Source: Roseisolibacter agri
GTDB taxonomy: Bacteria > Gemmatimonadota > Gemmatimonadetes > Gemmatimonadales > Gemmatimonadaceae
Assembly (NCBI RefSeq): GCF_030159095.1
Contig: NZ_BRXS01000003.1
Span: 682,001-746,000, forward strand
Direction: 5' to 3'
DNA: 64,000 nucleotides
Positions 1 to 9,212 of the stretch are shown in pieces (the stretch's first letter is position 1; each line of letters opens with the position of its first letter). The notes under the pieces are model-generated. The model was given only the letters and a program-made list of their open reading frames with translations. It made no database searches and had not been told where the DNA came from. The translations under genes were made by a program, and so were the position numbers.

Positions 1-2
1 CG

Positions 3-1796
3 GCGCCCGAGGGGAGCGACGATGCCGCGCCCGGGCTGCTGCACGCCGCGCACGCGCGCTACGCGCAGGTCGCCGCGCGCGCCGCGGCCGGTGGCGCGCC
101 GTTCGACGCACGCGCGCTCGGCGCGGAGGTGGAGCGCCTGCTCCGTCTCGCCGCGCTCGACGCCGCGGTGCAGCGCGGTGCCGCGTCCGACGCGCTGCGA
201 CTGGTCGCCTCCGACGCGCCGGCCGAGCGGGCGGCGGCCGCGGCGTCGCTGCTCGCGCTGTCGCCGGACGCGCTGGCCACCGGCGTCGCCGAGCTGCTCG
301 CGCAGCACGACGAGAGTGCGGTCGCGCACACGGTCGCGGGCGCGCTGGCCGAGCTGGCGCGGCTGGAGCCGCCGCCGGCGGGGACGCCGCGGCTGCAGGC
401 CGTGCTGCGCCGCGTGCCGACGGCGCACGTGTCGGAGGGCGACGCCGCGCCGCTGCGCGCGGTGCTGGCCGCGATCGCCGCGTGGCACGACGACGTCGGC
501 GGCGTGGTGGCGTGGGCGTCGCCCGACGCCGACTGGGCCTGGCTCGACGCGCGACTCGGCGCCAGCGCGGCCGCCGCCGCGCCGCCGCGCACGCGCACGC
601 TGCTGGCCGCGCTCAGTGGCGGCGCGGACGCGTCGGCGGCGTACGTCGCGCACGCGCTGGCCGACGTCGCGCCCTCGCTGCCGCCCGCGGTGCGGCGACG
701 CGCGGCGCATCTCGGGCTCGCGGGCGTGCGGCGCGCGTTCGGCACGATGGCCACCGACGCGACGACGCTGGAGACGGCGGCGCGCGCCGCGTCCGCGCTG
801 CGCGGGCTGTGGCGCGTCGCGCCGCCCGCGGGCGAGGCGCGCGCGTTCGCGACGCTGCTGGGCGTCCCGGACGCCGACGCGCTGCCGGCCACCGAGGTCG
901 CGCGCGCCGACGCCGTGCCTGCGGTGCTGCTCGCGTTGCGCGCCGTGCCCGACGCGGCCGCGCGCGCGCGCGAGCTCGACGCGTGGGTCGCGGCGCTGGT
1001 GGCCGACGCGCTGGCCGCGCCGCGCAGCGCCGACGCGCCGCGCGCGCTGGACGCCGCCGCGCGGCTGATCGACGCCGCGCACGCGGAGCACGTGGGCGGC
1101 GCCGACGCACCGGCGCGCGTGGGCGCGCTGCTGCGCGCCGCGCTCCCCGACGGCCCGCCCGCCGACGGCGCGCTCGCCTCCGCGTGGGCCGCGCTGCTGG
1201 CGCGCACCGACGGCGACGGCCGCCACGAGCTGGCGCTGCGCGCGCTGCTCGCCGCGACGCGCCCGGGTCCCGACGGCGCGCCGCGCGCCGGCACGTTCGC
1301 CGAGGCGTGCGCCGCCGCCGCATCCGCGGGCGTGACGCTGGACGACGCGGCGCTGCAGCGGCTCGGCGACGCGCTGGGCGACGCGTTCGCGCAGGCGTTC
1401 GCGGCGGGAGGCCCGCTGGCCGGCGCCCCGGCCGAGCGTGGCGTGGCCGCGCTGGAGCTGGCGCTGGCGGCGCTGGGCACGCTGGTGGACGGCGCGCGCG
1501 CCGCCGCGCTGGCGCAGCGCGTGGCCGGCCGCGTGCCGCCCGCGCTGCGCGACGCGCTGCGCCTGCGCCGCCTGGCCGCCGCGGTGGGCGAGGTGGAGCG
1601 CGCGCGCGACGAGCGCGCGTACGCGGAGCTGTGCGCGCTGCTGCGCGCGGGCGCGGGCCCCGTGCGCGCCGCCGACACGATGCTGCTGCGCGTGTACCTG
1701 GGCGTGCCCGCGGAGCCGGCGCTGGCGCGGCTGCGACGCACGCTGCGCACGTGGTGGGAGGCACGCGGCGGCGCACGGCCGCGGGAGGGCGCATGA
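3..1796 (+). CDS. Ala-rich helical protein of unknown function (5' end outside window)
   Basis: The reading frame is open from the first full codon, so the true start lies upstream; 597 residues are visible. A GTG at 129 could be mistaken for the start, but the frame continues before it with the same composition. The protein is extremely rich in Ala, Arg, Leu and Asp in amphipathic helical runs. I see no signal peptide, membrane segment or catalytic motif. Its stop overlaps the start of the GTPase gene by 4 bp (ATGA at 1793-1796), so the two are probably translationally coupled. Helical partner proteins encoded beside TRAFAC-like GTPases are known from bacterial GTPase-associated systems, and it could be a divergent one. 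That is a guess from context, not from a motif. Confidence 0.75.
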   Translation, partial: APEGSDDAAPGLLHAAHARYAQVAARAAAGGAPFDARALGAEVERLLRLAALDAAVQRGAASDALRLVASDAPAERAAAAASLLALSPDALATGVAELLAQHDESAVAHTVAGALAELARLEPPPAGTPRLQAVLRRVPTAHVSEGDAAPLRAVLAAIAAWHDDVGGVVAWASPDADWAWLDARLGASAAAAAPPRTRTLLAALSGGADASAAYVAHALADVAPSLPPAVRRRAAHLGLAGVRRAFGTMATDATTLETAARAASALRGLWRVAPPAGEARAFATLLGVPDADALPATEVARADAVPAVLLALRAVPDAAARARELDAWVAALVADALAAPRSADAPRALDAAARLIDAAHAEHVGGADAPARVGALLRAALPDGPPADGALASAWAALLARTDGDGRHELALRALLAATRPGPDGAPRAGTFAEACAAAASAGVTLDDAALQRLGDALGDAFAQAFAAGGPLAGAPAERGVAALELALAALGTLVDGARAAALAQRVAGRVPPALRDALRLRRLAAAVGEVERARDERAYAELCALLRAGAGPVRAADTMLLRVYLGVPAEPALARLRRTLRTWWEARGGARPREGA

Positions 1797-3442
1797 CCAC
1801 GCACGGCGTCACCGCCGCGACCGAGCCCTTCGCGCAGGCCGCGCCGTCGCGCGAGACGCTGCACCTGTGGGGCGCGCCCGCCGCCGGCAAGACGGGCCTG
1901 CTCGGCGCGCTCTACGCGACGTCCAAGAGCCGCGAGCCCGATCGCTGGGAAGCGCATCCGAAGGACTGCCGCGACGCGTACACGCAGGAGCAGCTGCTGG
2001 ACGCGAACGAGCAGCTGCTCGACCGCGCGGTGGCGAAGACCGACGTGCGCAAGGACGGCTACCGTCCGCTCGAGTTCCTGCTGCGGCAGTACCGCCGCGG
2101 CGCGCCCACGGGCGACTCGCTGCGGCTGTCGATCGTCGATCCGGCGGGCGAGTACTCCACACGCACGGAGCTCGGGCTCACCGAGCACGGACGCTCGCTG
2201 TTCGCGCGCGTGGCGCACGGCGGCGGGCTGCTCTGGCTGTTCAGCGCCGCGCCCGACGGCGCGCCGTCGACGCTCGACCGGCTGGTGGTGCTGCGGCACC
2301 TGGTCGCGCTGCTGGAGGCCGCGGGCGGACCGCAGCTCGGCATCCCGGTCGGCCTCTGCCTCAGCAAGGTGGACGCGCTGCCGCCCGACCGGCGCGAGGC
2401 GGCGCTCGCCGATCCGCGCGCGGCGCTGCTCGCGCACCTCGGCCCGACGACGTTCACGTGGTTCGAGGCGGCGTGCCCGCGGCTGAAGTGCTTCGCGATC
2501 TCGTCGGCGGGGACGGAGCCGGGCCGCGTGCGACCGGTGGGATTGCTGCCGACGCTGTCGTGGTTCGCGGCGGAGATCGGCGCGTCGCACGCGCCTGACG
2601 TGCGTCCGGAGTCCTCCACGCCCCGCGCGCCGGAGCGTCCGGTGGTGCCGCCAAGCGACGTGTTCTCGACGATCGAGGTGCCGTCGGCGCGTCCGACTGC
2701 CGCGACGAACGGCGGCGCGCGCGGCATGCTGGCGTCGCTCGCCGCGCGCTTCGCGAGCGCGGGCCAGGTGCCCACGGGTGATGCGCCGCGCGTGGACGCG
2801 CCGCGCGTGGACGCGCCGCGCGACGACGCGGTGTTCGCGCGGACGCCGATGTACACGCCGCCGGCGATGCCGGCGGTCGATGCGCACGCCGCGCCGACGA
2901 TGGCGATGCCCGCCGTCTCGCGCGACGCGCTGCGCGACGCACCGCCCGTGGTGACCGACGCCCCCGCACCGGTCGCCGACGACGTGACCCGCGACGACGT
3001 GGTCGGCGACGACGGCGAGACGCCCGAGCTGCCGATCGATCCGCTCCGCGCGCGCGTGGTGCGTGCCGCGGTGGGCGCGGCGCTGGCGCTCGGCGCGATG
3101 GGCGCGGGCGCGTGGGCCGGCCGCGCGGCGATCCTCGCGGCGAGCCAGCGCTGGCAGCCGCCCGACGCGCCGCCCGCCGCCGTCCGCGGCGTCCGCGCGC
3201 CCGTGATGCCGGAGCTGCAGCCGGATCGCGGCGGCATCGGCTACGACCCGAACGCGCTGCTCGCGAACCCGCCCGACCGCAGCGACGGCGACGTCGAGCC
3301 CGACGCGCCCGAGCCGCCCATCGACGTCGACTCGCTGCTGCGCGCGCTGCGCGAGGAGAGCGAGGCGCGGCGCGGTGGCGCGCTCCGCTTCGACACGATC
3401 ACCGTTCCCGAGCCGCGCACCCCTCCGCCCTACTCGCCATGA
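1793..3442 (+). CDS. Membrane-anchored P-loop GTPase-like protein
   Basis: 549 residues. The N-terminal domain has a P-loop GAPAAGKT at residues 27-34, a G3-like DPAGE starting at D116 and a G4-like SKVD at 191-194, which suggests guanine-nucleotide specificity. After about residue 270 comes a disordered Pro/Ala region with a 15-bp tandem repeat (coding V-D-A-P-R, about 2785-2830). A single membrane helix at about 422-448 is followed by an acidic, Pro-rich tail of about 100 residues. The GTPase domain should be cytoplasmic and the tail periplasmic. The gene overlaps both neighbours by 4 bp (ATGA at each end). It sits directly before a giant cell-wall synthase, so a role in switching or positioning that enzyme is plausible but inferred. 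The nearest described class I can think of is the double-GTPase/GTPase-associated group; only one GTPase domain is evident here. Confidence 0.75.
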   Translation: MTTHGVTAATEPFAQAAPSRETLHLWGAPAAGKTGLLGALYATSKSREPDRWEAHPKDCRDAYTQEQLLDANEQLLDRAVAKTDVRKDGYRPLEFLLRQYRRGAPTGDSLRLSIVDPAGEYSTRTELGLTEHGRSLFARVAHGGGLLWLFSAAPDGAPSTLDRLVVLRHLVALLEAAGGPQLGIPVGLCLSKVDALPPDRREAALADPRAALLAHLGPTTFTWFEAACPRLKCFAISSAGTEPGRVRPVGLLPTLSWFAAEIGASHAPDVRPESSTPRAPERPVVPPSDVFSTIEVPSARPTAATNGGARGMLASLAARFASAGQVPTGDAPRVDAPRVDAPRDDAVFARTPMYTPPAMPAVDAHAAPTMAMPAVSRDALRDAPPVVTDAPAPVADDVTRDDVVGDDGETPELPIDPLRARVVRAAVGAALALGAMGAGAWAGRAAILAASQRWQPPDAPPAAVRGVRAPVMPELQPDRGGIGYDPNALLANPPDRSDGDVEPDAPEPPIDVDSLLRALREESEARRGGALRFDTITVPEPRTPPPYSP

Positions 3443-6400
3443 TGCTCGCGCTCGCGCTGCTCGGCGCGCTGCTCGCCGCCGCGCTCGCGGCGCTGGCTGC
3501 CCGGCGCGCGGGTCCGCGCGTCGCGTGGTGCTGGAGCCTGTGCGCCGCGCTCGTGCCGCTGGCCCTCGCGTGGCTGGTCGCGGGACGCGCGCCGCGCGAC
3601 GACGCGGCCTTCCGCGCGCAGCTGGCGGGCCAGTACGCGCCGCTCCTCGACACGCTGCGGCTGGGCAGCGCCCCCACCGCCGACGTCCGCCTTCCCGCGC
3701 CCGACGAGCGCGCGGTCGCGCTGCGCGCCGCCTACGACGTGAGCGGCGGCACGCTCGCGCTGCGCGTCGACACCGCGGCGGCGCCCGTGCTCGCGAACGG
3801 CGCGCCGGTCAACGCGCTCCCGCTGGGGCGTTCGGCCGAGATTCGATTGGGTGTCGGCAGGCAGACCGTGGTCATCACGAGCACGACGCCGCGCTGGCCG
3901 CTCACCTGCCTGCTGGGGATGGACCGCGCGTGCGGCACGCGCGTCTGGCGCGTGCGCGCGGGCGACCGCGAGCGCACGATCACGATGCCGGTCACCGCGC
4001 GCGGCGTGCACGTCGCGTCGCTGGGCGCGCCGCTGCTGGCGCGGGCGCCGCTCACCCTCTTCCTGCACGACGGCGACGCGTGGCTGGCGGCCAGCCCGCA
4101 CGCGCGCGCCACCGTCGACGGCGTCGCGGTGCCGTTCGTCGCGCGCGCCGCCGCGCCCGTGACGGTGCAGGTCGGCCTCGCCGCATCGGCGACGGTCGCG
4201 CGACTCGAGATCGACCGCGCCGACAACCGCCTGCGCGTGCTGTTCGGCCGACGGCTCGCGCCCGCCGCGTGGCCGCTCGTCGCGCGCGGCGGCACGCGCG
4301 CGGTGTGGCGCGTGAGCGGCGCGAGCGACGGCGCCGAGCGGCAGCCCGGCACGCTCGGGCGCCTCGCGCTGGGCGTGGAGGCGCCGCTGGGAGCCGGGCG
4401 CCGCGGCGCGTACGACGGCGCGCTCGCATGGACCGGCCGTTCCTGGGAGTGGCATGCCGACGGCCGCACGCGCGCCGTCGCGCCGCGCGTCGACCAGCTG
4501 ATCCCCGGCACCGGCGCCGCGGCGACCGAGCGCGGACATCTCCTGCGCGTCTCGCCCGCCGACGCCGCCGCGAACCCGCTGCCGCTGCTGACCGCGTTCT
4601 GGCTGCTCGGCGCGCTGCTGCTGGCGGTCGATGCGGCGCGTGGGGACCGCGACGCGCGCGCGCTGCGCGTGGCCGTCGTCGGCGCGGCGTACACGCTGCT
4701 GTGCGCGCGCGTGGTGCTCGCGGTGCGCGTGTCGCGCGCGGCGCCGTTCAGCGAGGAGGCGGTGCCGACGACCGTCGTGCTGCTGGCCGCGCTGCCGGTG
4801 CTGGCGTGGCTGCTGGCGCGCTGGCGGTCGCTGCCGGGCCTCGGGCCACGGCTCGCGCCCGCATGGGCGGCGCTGCGCGACGGCGTGCGCGCGGGCGGGG
4901 CGGCGGCGCGCGCGCAGGCGCGCGCGTGGCTCGTCCCCGGCGCCGCGCTGCTGGTCGTGATCGGGACCGCGCTCGCGGTGTGGGCGGGCGCCGGCGGCGC
5001 GGACCGCGCGGCGTTCGCGATCCTCGTCCCGCTCGTGGGCAGCGTGGGGCTCGCGGCGCTGCACCGCGTGCTGGTGCCCGCGCTGGCGCAGGACGCGGCG
5101 CGCGGCGCGCCGCTCGGCTTCCTGGCGCCGCATTCGGACTTCGGCTTCGGCCGCCGGCACCTCGCGCGCAGCGTGCTCGCGCTGCTCGTGCTGGTGGCGC
5201 TCTACGTCGCGCTGGCGCTGTCGCCGCGCGGCGTGTCGACGCTCGTCAGCCTGGTGGCGTACGCGGGCGCGGTGGCCTGGGTGCACCTGTTCGTGCGCGA
5301 GCGCGCGGAGCTGCGCCCGCGGCTGGCGCCCGCGCGTGCCGCGCGCATTGCCGGGATCGCGGCGGGGGTCGGCGCCGCGCTCGGCCTGCTCGCGACGCTG
5401 CTGCTGCGCCCCACGTCCGGGATCGGCGCGCTGCTCGGCGCGACGGTGCTCGGCGCCGCGCTCGCGGGCGGCGCCGGCATCGCCGCGCTGCTGCCGCGCG
5501 TGCGCGCGCTGCGCGCGTGGCCCTATCGCGCCCGCGACGTGCTGCCGCCGCTCGGCTTCGTGCTGCTGCCGGCGGTGCTGCTGCTCGTGTCCTCCGCCGT
5601 GTCGGTGAGCCGCCTCGGGATCACGCTCGGCTTCGCGATCGCCTGCGCGGGGCTGCTGCTGGTGGTGCGCGTCGTGACCGTGCTGTGGTACGCCGAGACG
5701 CGGGCGCGGGCGCTGGCGTCGCCGTCGCCGCGCACGCTCGGGTGGTGGATCGTGCTCGCCGCGCTCAGCGTGTACGGCGGCTACCTCGCGGCCGACCGCG
5801 GGCTCGTGCTGCTGCTCTTCACCGCCGTGCTGACGACCGTGGTGTTCGGCGCCGCGACGCTCGGCGGGCGGCGGCTGGCGGGCGCGCTGGCGATGCTCGC
5901 GAGCGTCCTGCTGGTGATCGGCTTCGCGCTGCACGCGCCGCTGCGCACGCTGCCGCATCCCGACACGCGGCTCGCGACGCCGCAGATGCGCTACGCCGCC
6001 GTGCAGGCGCCCGCCGCGCTGCAGGCGCAGGCGCTGGTCGCGTCGCCGGCCGAGGCGCGCGAGATCGTCAGCACGCTGCAGCAGGACTGGGGGATGCGCG
6101 CGTACGCCGCGCTCGGCGGGACGTGGGGGCGCGGGCTGTACGGCATCCCGTACGTGCCGCGCGCCATCGCGCCCGACGTCGCGCTCACCGACAACGTCTT
6201 CGCGCTCTGGATCCTCGCGGAGCACGGCTTCGCGGGCGCGCTGGCGCTGCTGCTGACGTACCTCGCGCTCGCGGGCACGCTGCTGCTGGCCGCGGCGCAC
6301 GCGACGCGGCGCTACAGCACCGTGCACCGCGCGATCCTGCTGGGCGGGCTGGCGGCGTACGTGCTGATGCCCGCGCTGTACATGGCGGCGGCCAACGCAT

Positions 6401-8796
6401 CGCTGCTCCCGCTCACCGGGCAGAACCTGCCAGGGCTCGGGCTGCGCTCGGGCGCGGACGCGGCGTTCGTCGCGTGGCTGGTGGCGCTCGCGCTGGCCGC
6501 GCTCCCCACCGCGGCCGACGACGCGCCGCGCGACTACCTCGAGACGCGCGCCAGCGAGGGCGCGCTGCGCCGCGTGCGGCGCGCGCTGCTGGCCAGCGCC
6601 GGCGTCGCCGTCGCGCTGACGATGGTCGTCGGCGCGGCCGCCTGGCGCGCGACGCACGAGGCGCCCGGCCCGTTCACGCTCGACGCGATGGGCGATGCGC
6701 TGCGCGCGGTGGTCGCGCGCGGCGACGTGCGCGTGGACGGCGACACGCTCGCCGTCGCGCCCACCGCGCTCGGCAAGCCGGGGTTCACGGAGGGCGCGTT
6801 CCTGCGCGAGCTGGTGGCGCGCGGCAACGCCTTCGCGGCCGGCCGCGGCGAGCGGCGCGCGCACTGCCTGGATCGCGGCGCGTGGCTCGCGCGCGCCGAC
6901 TCGTCGACGGTGCGCGTGTCCGACCAGGGGTGCCGCGTGGCGTCGCCGCTCGCGGGCGAGACGTGGCGCGGCGCGCTGGCGGGCGGCGGCGGCACCGAGC
7001 GGCTGCTCGTCGGCTCGCGACTGGTCATCCGCTTCGATCCCGACGCACCCGAGACGGTGGTCGCCTGCGGCGACACGGGCACCGTCGCGGCGCGCGCGGT
7101 GACGGTGCAGTGCGGCGCCGGCGCGCGCGTGCGCGCGCGCCTGGCGGACGCGCGGCGCGGCCTCGTGCTGGCGCAGGCCGACGGCGGGGCGCGCATCGCG
7201 CGCGGGGGCAGCGACACCACGTCGGGCGAGCGCCCGCTGGTCGCCGGCGACGTGGTCGACTTCGACGGGGCCGCGACGCTGCTGGCCGACGCGGCGCCGC
7301 GCGGCGCGTACGGCTACGCGCGCTGGCGCAACGGCGACGTGTCGCGCGTCTCGCCGGTCGGCACGCCGCCCTTCCTCGCCGCATTGGACTCCGCGTTCGC
7401 GCGCTCGCTGCGCGCGCCCGGTGCCGACGAGGCGGAGGCCGCGATCACGCCCACCAGCGCACGCGTGGAGCTGACGCTCGACGCCACGCTGTCGCGCGAG
7501 CTGCAGGCGCGCGTCGCCGATCGCTGCGCGGTCGCGGCGGGCGGCAGGCTGCGGCAGTGCGCGGTGACGCTCGTCGATCCCAACACGGGTGACGTCCTGG
7601 CGCTGGCGTCGTGGGAGCGGCCGGGCTTCCGTCCGCGCGGCTACCAGCCGCTCGACGCGAACCTGCGCGCGATGCGCGGCGCGTCCACCGTGAAGCCGTT
7701 CATCGCGGCCGCGGTGTTCGCGCGCTACCCGAAGCTGCGCACGCTCGAGGTGGACCATCCGGGCGAGACGTTCACCGCGGCCGCGGGCTGGCCCGTGGCG
7801 ACTGGGATCCCGTTTGCGTCGGCGCTGCACGGCTGCCGCGCGCCCATCCGCTGGGACTGCGCACTCCCCGGCTCCAACAACCTCTACGCGGTCACGCTCG
7901 GCCTGCTCGGCCTCGCGGCGGAGCAGGGCGCGGAGGCGCCGCTGCCGCGCCTGGACGGCCGCGCGCCGGTAGGGGCCGAGTTCCGCATCGAGGGGCGCGC
8001 GGTGCGTGCGCGGCCGCGGCTCGCCACGCGCGACGGTGGCGCCGCACGCGCCGCGTCGCCGCTCGCGCGCAACATGGACGCGCTGTTCGACGCGCGCACC
8101 GTCGCGCGCCCCGCCGACGGCTTCGACACCACGCTCTGGGCGGGGATGCGCCGGCGCGGGCTCCTCGGCCCGCTCAACGGGCCGTGGCAGCGCGTGTCGC
8201 CGGAGCTCGTGCAGCTGCCGCTCGCGTCGGCGCGCTACGACACGCTGCGCTACCTCGTCGGCTTCCTCACGGGCGAGGGCGAGCACCTGTGGAGCAACGC
8301 CGCGCTCGCGCGCGCGATGGGGCGGCTGATGACCGGCCACGCGACCGAGCTGCGGCTCGTGCGCCGCGTCGGCGACTCCCTGATCGCGGTGCCGCGCGCC
8401 CGCGCGCTGCCGTTCGGCAGCGGGCGCGCCGCGGTGCTGGAGGGGATGCGCGGCGTGGTGCAGGGCGGCACGGGCGCGCGCGCGCGGCAGGCGCTCCCGT
8501 CGCCCGCGCTGGAGCTGTTCGGCAAGACCGGCACGGCGGAGGCGGACGTGTCGTCGGGCGCGACTCCGGTGTCGCGCTTCGTCTTCGGCGGCCGCGCGCG
8601 CGACGCGTCGGCGACGGACGCGCCCCGCGCGCGGCGCGTCTGCCCGGTGGTGGGCGCGGTGCTGGTGGAGATGGAGCGCGGCGCGCCGGGCCGCCTGCCC
8701 GCGGTCGACCTGTTCGCCGACGCGGTCGCGCCCGTGCTGCGCGAGCGCATGGGATGGGATGGGGCGGGGCTGCGGACGGCGGGCTGCGGATCCTGA
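3439..8796 (+). CDS. Giant FHA-like/SEDS/class B PBP fusion, peptidoglycan synthase
   Basis: 1,785 residues. It begins with two membrane helices, then a periplasmic or cytoplasmic beta-rich region resembling an FHA domain (about residues 75-140, with L-A-N-G-A-P-V and P-L-G-R-S around a strand pattern). A long multi-pass segment (about 370-1030) follows, of RodA/FtsW type, with the extracytoplasmic loop T-W-G-R-G-L-Y-G and a candidate catalytic Asp at D918 in L-T-D-N-V-F. The C-terminal third is a transpeptidase with SxxK at S1416-K1419, SxN at S1479-N1481 and KTGT at K1696. Both glycan polymerisation and cross-linking activities therefore look intact in one chain. The start ATG overlaps the GTPase stop (ATGA); a second ATG follows directly. 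Normal RodA and PBP2 are separate proteins of about 400 and 600 residues. Confidence 0.88.
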   Translation: MMLALALLGALLAAALAALAARRAGPRVAWCWSLCAALVPLALAWLVAGRAPRDDAAFRAQLAGQYAPLLDTLRLGSAPTADVRLPAPDERAVALRAAYDVSGGTLALRVDTAAAPVLANGAPVNALPLGRSAEIRLGVGRQTVVITSTTPRWPLTCLLGMDRACGTRVWRVRAGDRERTITMPVTARGVHVASLGAPLLARAPLTLFLHDGDAWLAASPHARATVDGVAVPFVARAAAPVTVQVGLAASATVARLEIDRADNRLRVLFGRRLAPAAWPLVARGGTRAVWRVSGASDGAERQPGTLGRLALGVEAPLGAGRRGAYDGALAWTGRSWEWHADGRTRAVAPRVDQLIPGTGAAATERGHLLRVSPADAAANPLPLLTAFWLLGALLLAVDAARGDRDARALRVAVVGAAYTLLCARVVLAVRVSRAAPFSEEAVPTTVVLLAALPVLAWLLARWRSLPGLGPRLAPAWAALRDGVRAGGAAARAQARAWLVPGAALLVVIGTALAVWAGAGGADRAAFAILVPLVGSVGLAALHRVLVPALAQDAARGAPLGFLAPHSDFGFGRRHLARSVLALLVLVALYVALALSPRGVSTLVSLVAYAGAVAWVHLFVRERAELRPRLAPARAARIAGIAAGVGAALGLLATLLLRPTSGIGALLGATVLGAALAGGAGIAALLPRVRALRAWPYRARDVLPPLGFVLLPAVLLLVSSAVSVSRLGITLGFAIACAGLLLVVRVVTVLWYAETRARALASPSPRTLGWWIVLAALSVYGGYLAADRGLVLLLFTAVLTTVVFGAATLGGRRLAGALAMLASVLLVIGFALHAPLRTLPHPDTRLATPQMRYAAVQAPAALQAQALVASPAEAREIVSTLQQDWGMRAYAALGGTWGRGLYGIPYVPRAIAPDVALTDNVFALWILAEHGFAGALALLLTYLALAGTLLLAAAHATRRYSTVHRAILLGGLAAYVLMPALYMAAANASLLPLTGQNLPGLGLRSGADAAFVAWLVALALAALPTAADDAPRDYLETRASEGALRRVRRALLASAGVAVALTMVVGAAAWRATHEAPGPFTLDAMGDALRAVVARGDVRVDGDTLAVAPTALGKPGFTEGAFLRELVARGNAFAAGRGERRAHCLDRGAWLARADSSTVRVSDQGCRVASPLAGETWRGALAGGGGTERLLVGSRLVIRFDPDAPETVVACGDTGTVAARAVTVQCGAGARVRARLADARRGLVLAQADGGARIARGGSDTTSGERPLVAGDVVDFDGAATLLADAAPRGAYGYARWRNGDVSRVSPVGTPPFLAALDSAFARSLRAPGADEAEAAITPTSARVELTLDATLSRELQARVADRCAVAAGGRLRQCAVTLVDPNTGDVLALASWERPGFRPRGYQPLDANLRAMRGASTVKPFIAAAVFARYPKLRTLEVDHPGETFTAAAGWPVATGIPFASALHGCRAPIRWDCALPGSNNLYAVTLGLLGLAAEQGAEAPLPRLDGRAPVGAEFRIEGRAVRARPRLATRDGGAARAASPLARNMDALFDARTVARPADGFDTTLWAGMRRRGLLGPLNGPWQRVSPELVQLPLASARYDTLRYLVGFLTGEGEHLWSNAALARAMGRLMTGHATELRLVRRVGDSLIAVPRARALPFGSGRAAVLEGMRGVVQGGTGARARQALPSPALELFGKTGTAEADVSSGATPVSRFVFGGRARDASATDAPRARRVCPVVGAVLVEMERGAPGRLPAVDLFADAVAPVLRERMGWDGAGLRTAGCGS

Positions 8797-8826
8797 CGCT
8801 GCCTCCGCGCGCCAGGCCCGAACGAC

Positions 8827-8968
8827 AAGAGCAGCGGGGATCGACATCTGATTTTTGCGGACAAGATCTGATGTAGGCTCCTCGCGGCACATGGGACGTC
8901 GCCGCCACGCGGTGAGCACATCAGATCTTGTCCGGCTCTTCAATCCGAACTCAATCCCCGCTGCTCTT
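8827..8968. repeat. Large palindrome, divergent family-B element
   Basis: Outer arms AAGAGCAGCGGGGAT (8827-8841) and ATCCCCGCTGCTCTT (8954-8968) are exact inverted copies. Inner arms GGACAAGATCTGATGT (8859-8874) and ACATCAGATCTTGTCC (8918-8933) are also exact. The centre carries the GGGACGTCGCCGCCACG module seen in family A. It lies between convergent genes and could end transcription from both sides. Confidence 0.85.
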
Positions 8969-9000
8969 CAGGGACCGGGGCGGGAGCCCTTTCCCTATGG

Positions 9001-9124
9001 GGGGATGCGGATGCTTCGGATGAGTGCGGATGCTGCGGATGGTCCCGCGTGGCGGCGACGTCCCATTCGCAACGCGGAGCGATCCGAATGATCCGCTCCG
9101 ATCCGGAGCATCCGCATCCCCCCA
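9001..9124. repeat. Family A palindrome (9-bp units), copy 1
   Basis: The left arm is built of GGATGCGGATGCTTCGGAT-like units repeating about every 9 bp. The right arm is its inverted copy (ATCCGGAGCATCCGCATCCC). The core contains GTGGCGGCGACGTCCC. It lies between the convergent fusion gene and diiron-protein gene. Four other copies occur in the window. Confidence 0.85.
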
Positions 9125-9212
9125 ACAGGCAAGAGGTCCGACATACCGACACATCCCGAGCGGCCCTGACGCAGCTCGCAGCTTCAGGATCCGCAGCCTG
9201 CAGTCCGCAGCG

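Noticed and set aside
59-2887. 942-residue open frame on the − strand opposite the first two genes
   Set aside because: Composition is Arg/Ala shadow of GC-rich codons; the + strand frames have a GTPase motif set and overlapping starts.
3430-8943. 1,837-residue open frame opposite the synthase fusion
   Set aside because: No recognisable motifs, Arg/His/Gln-rich antisense shadow; the + strand carries all transpeptidase motifs.
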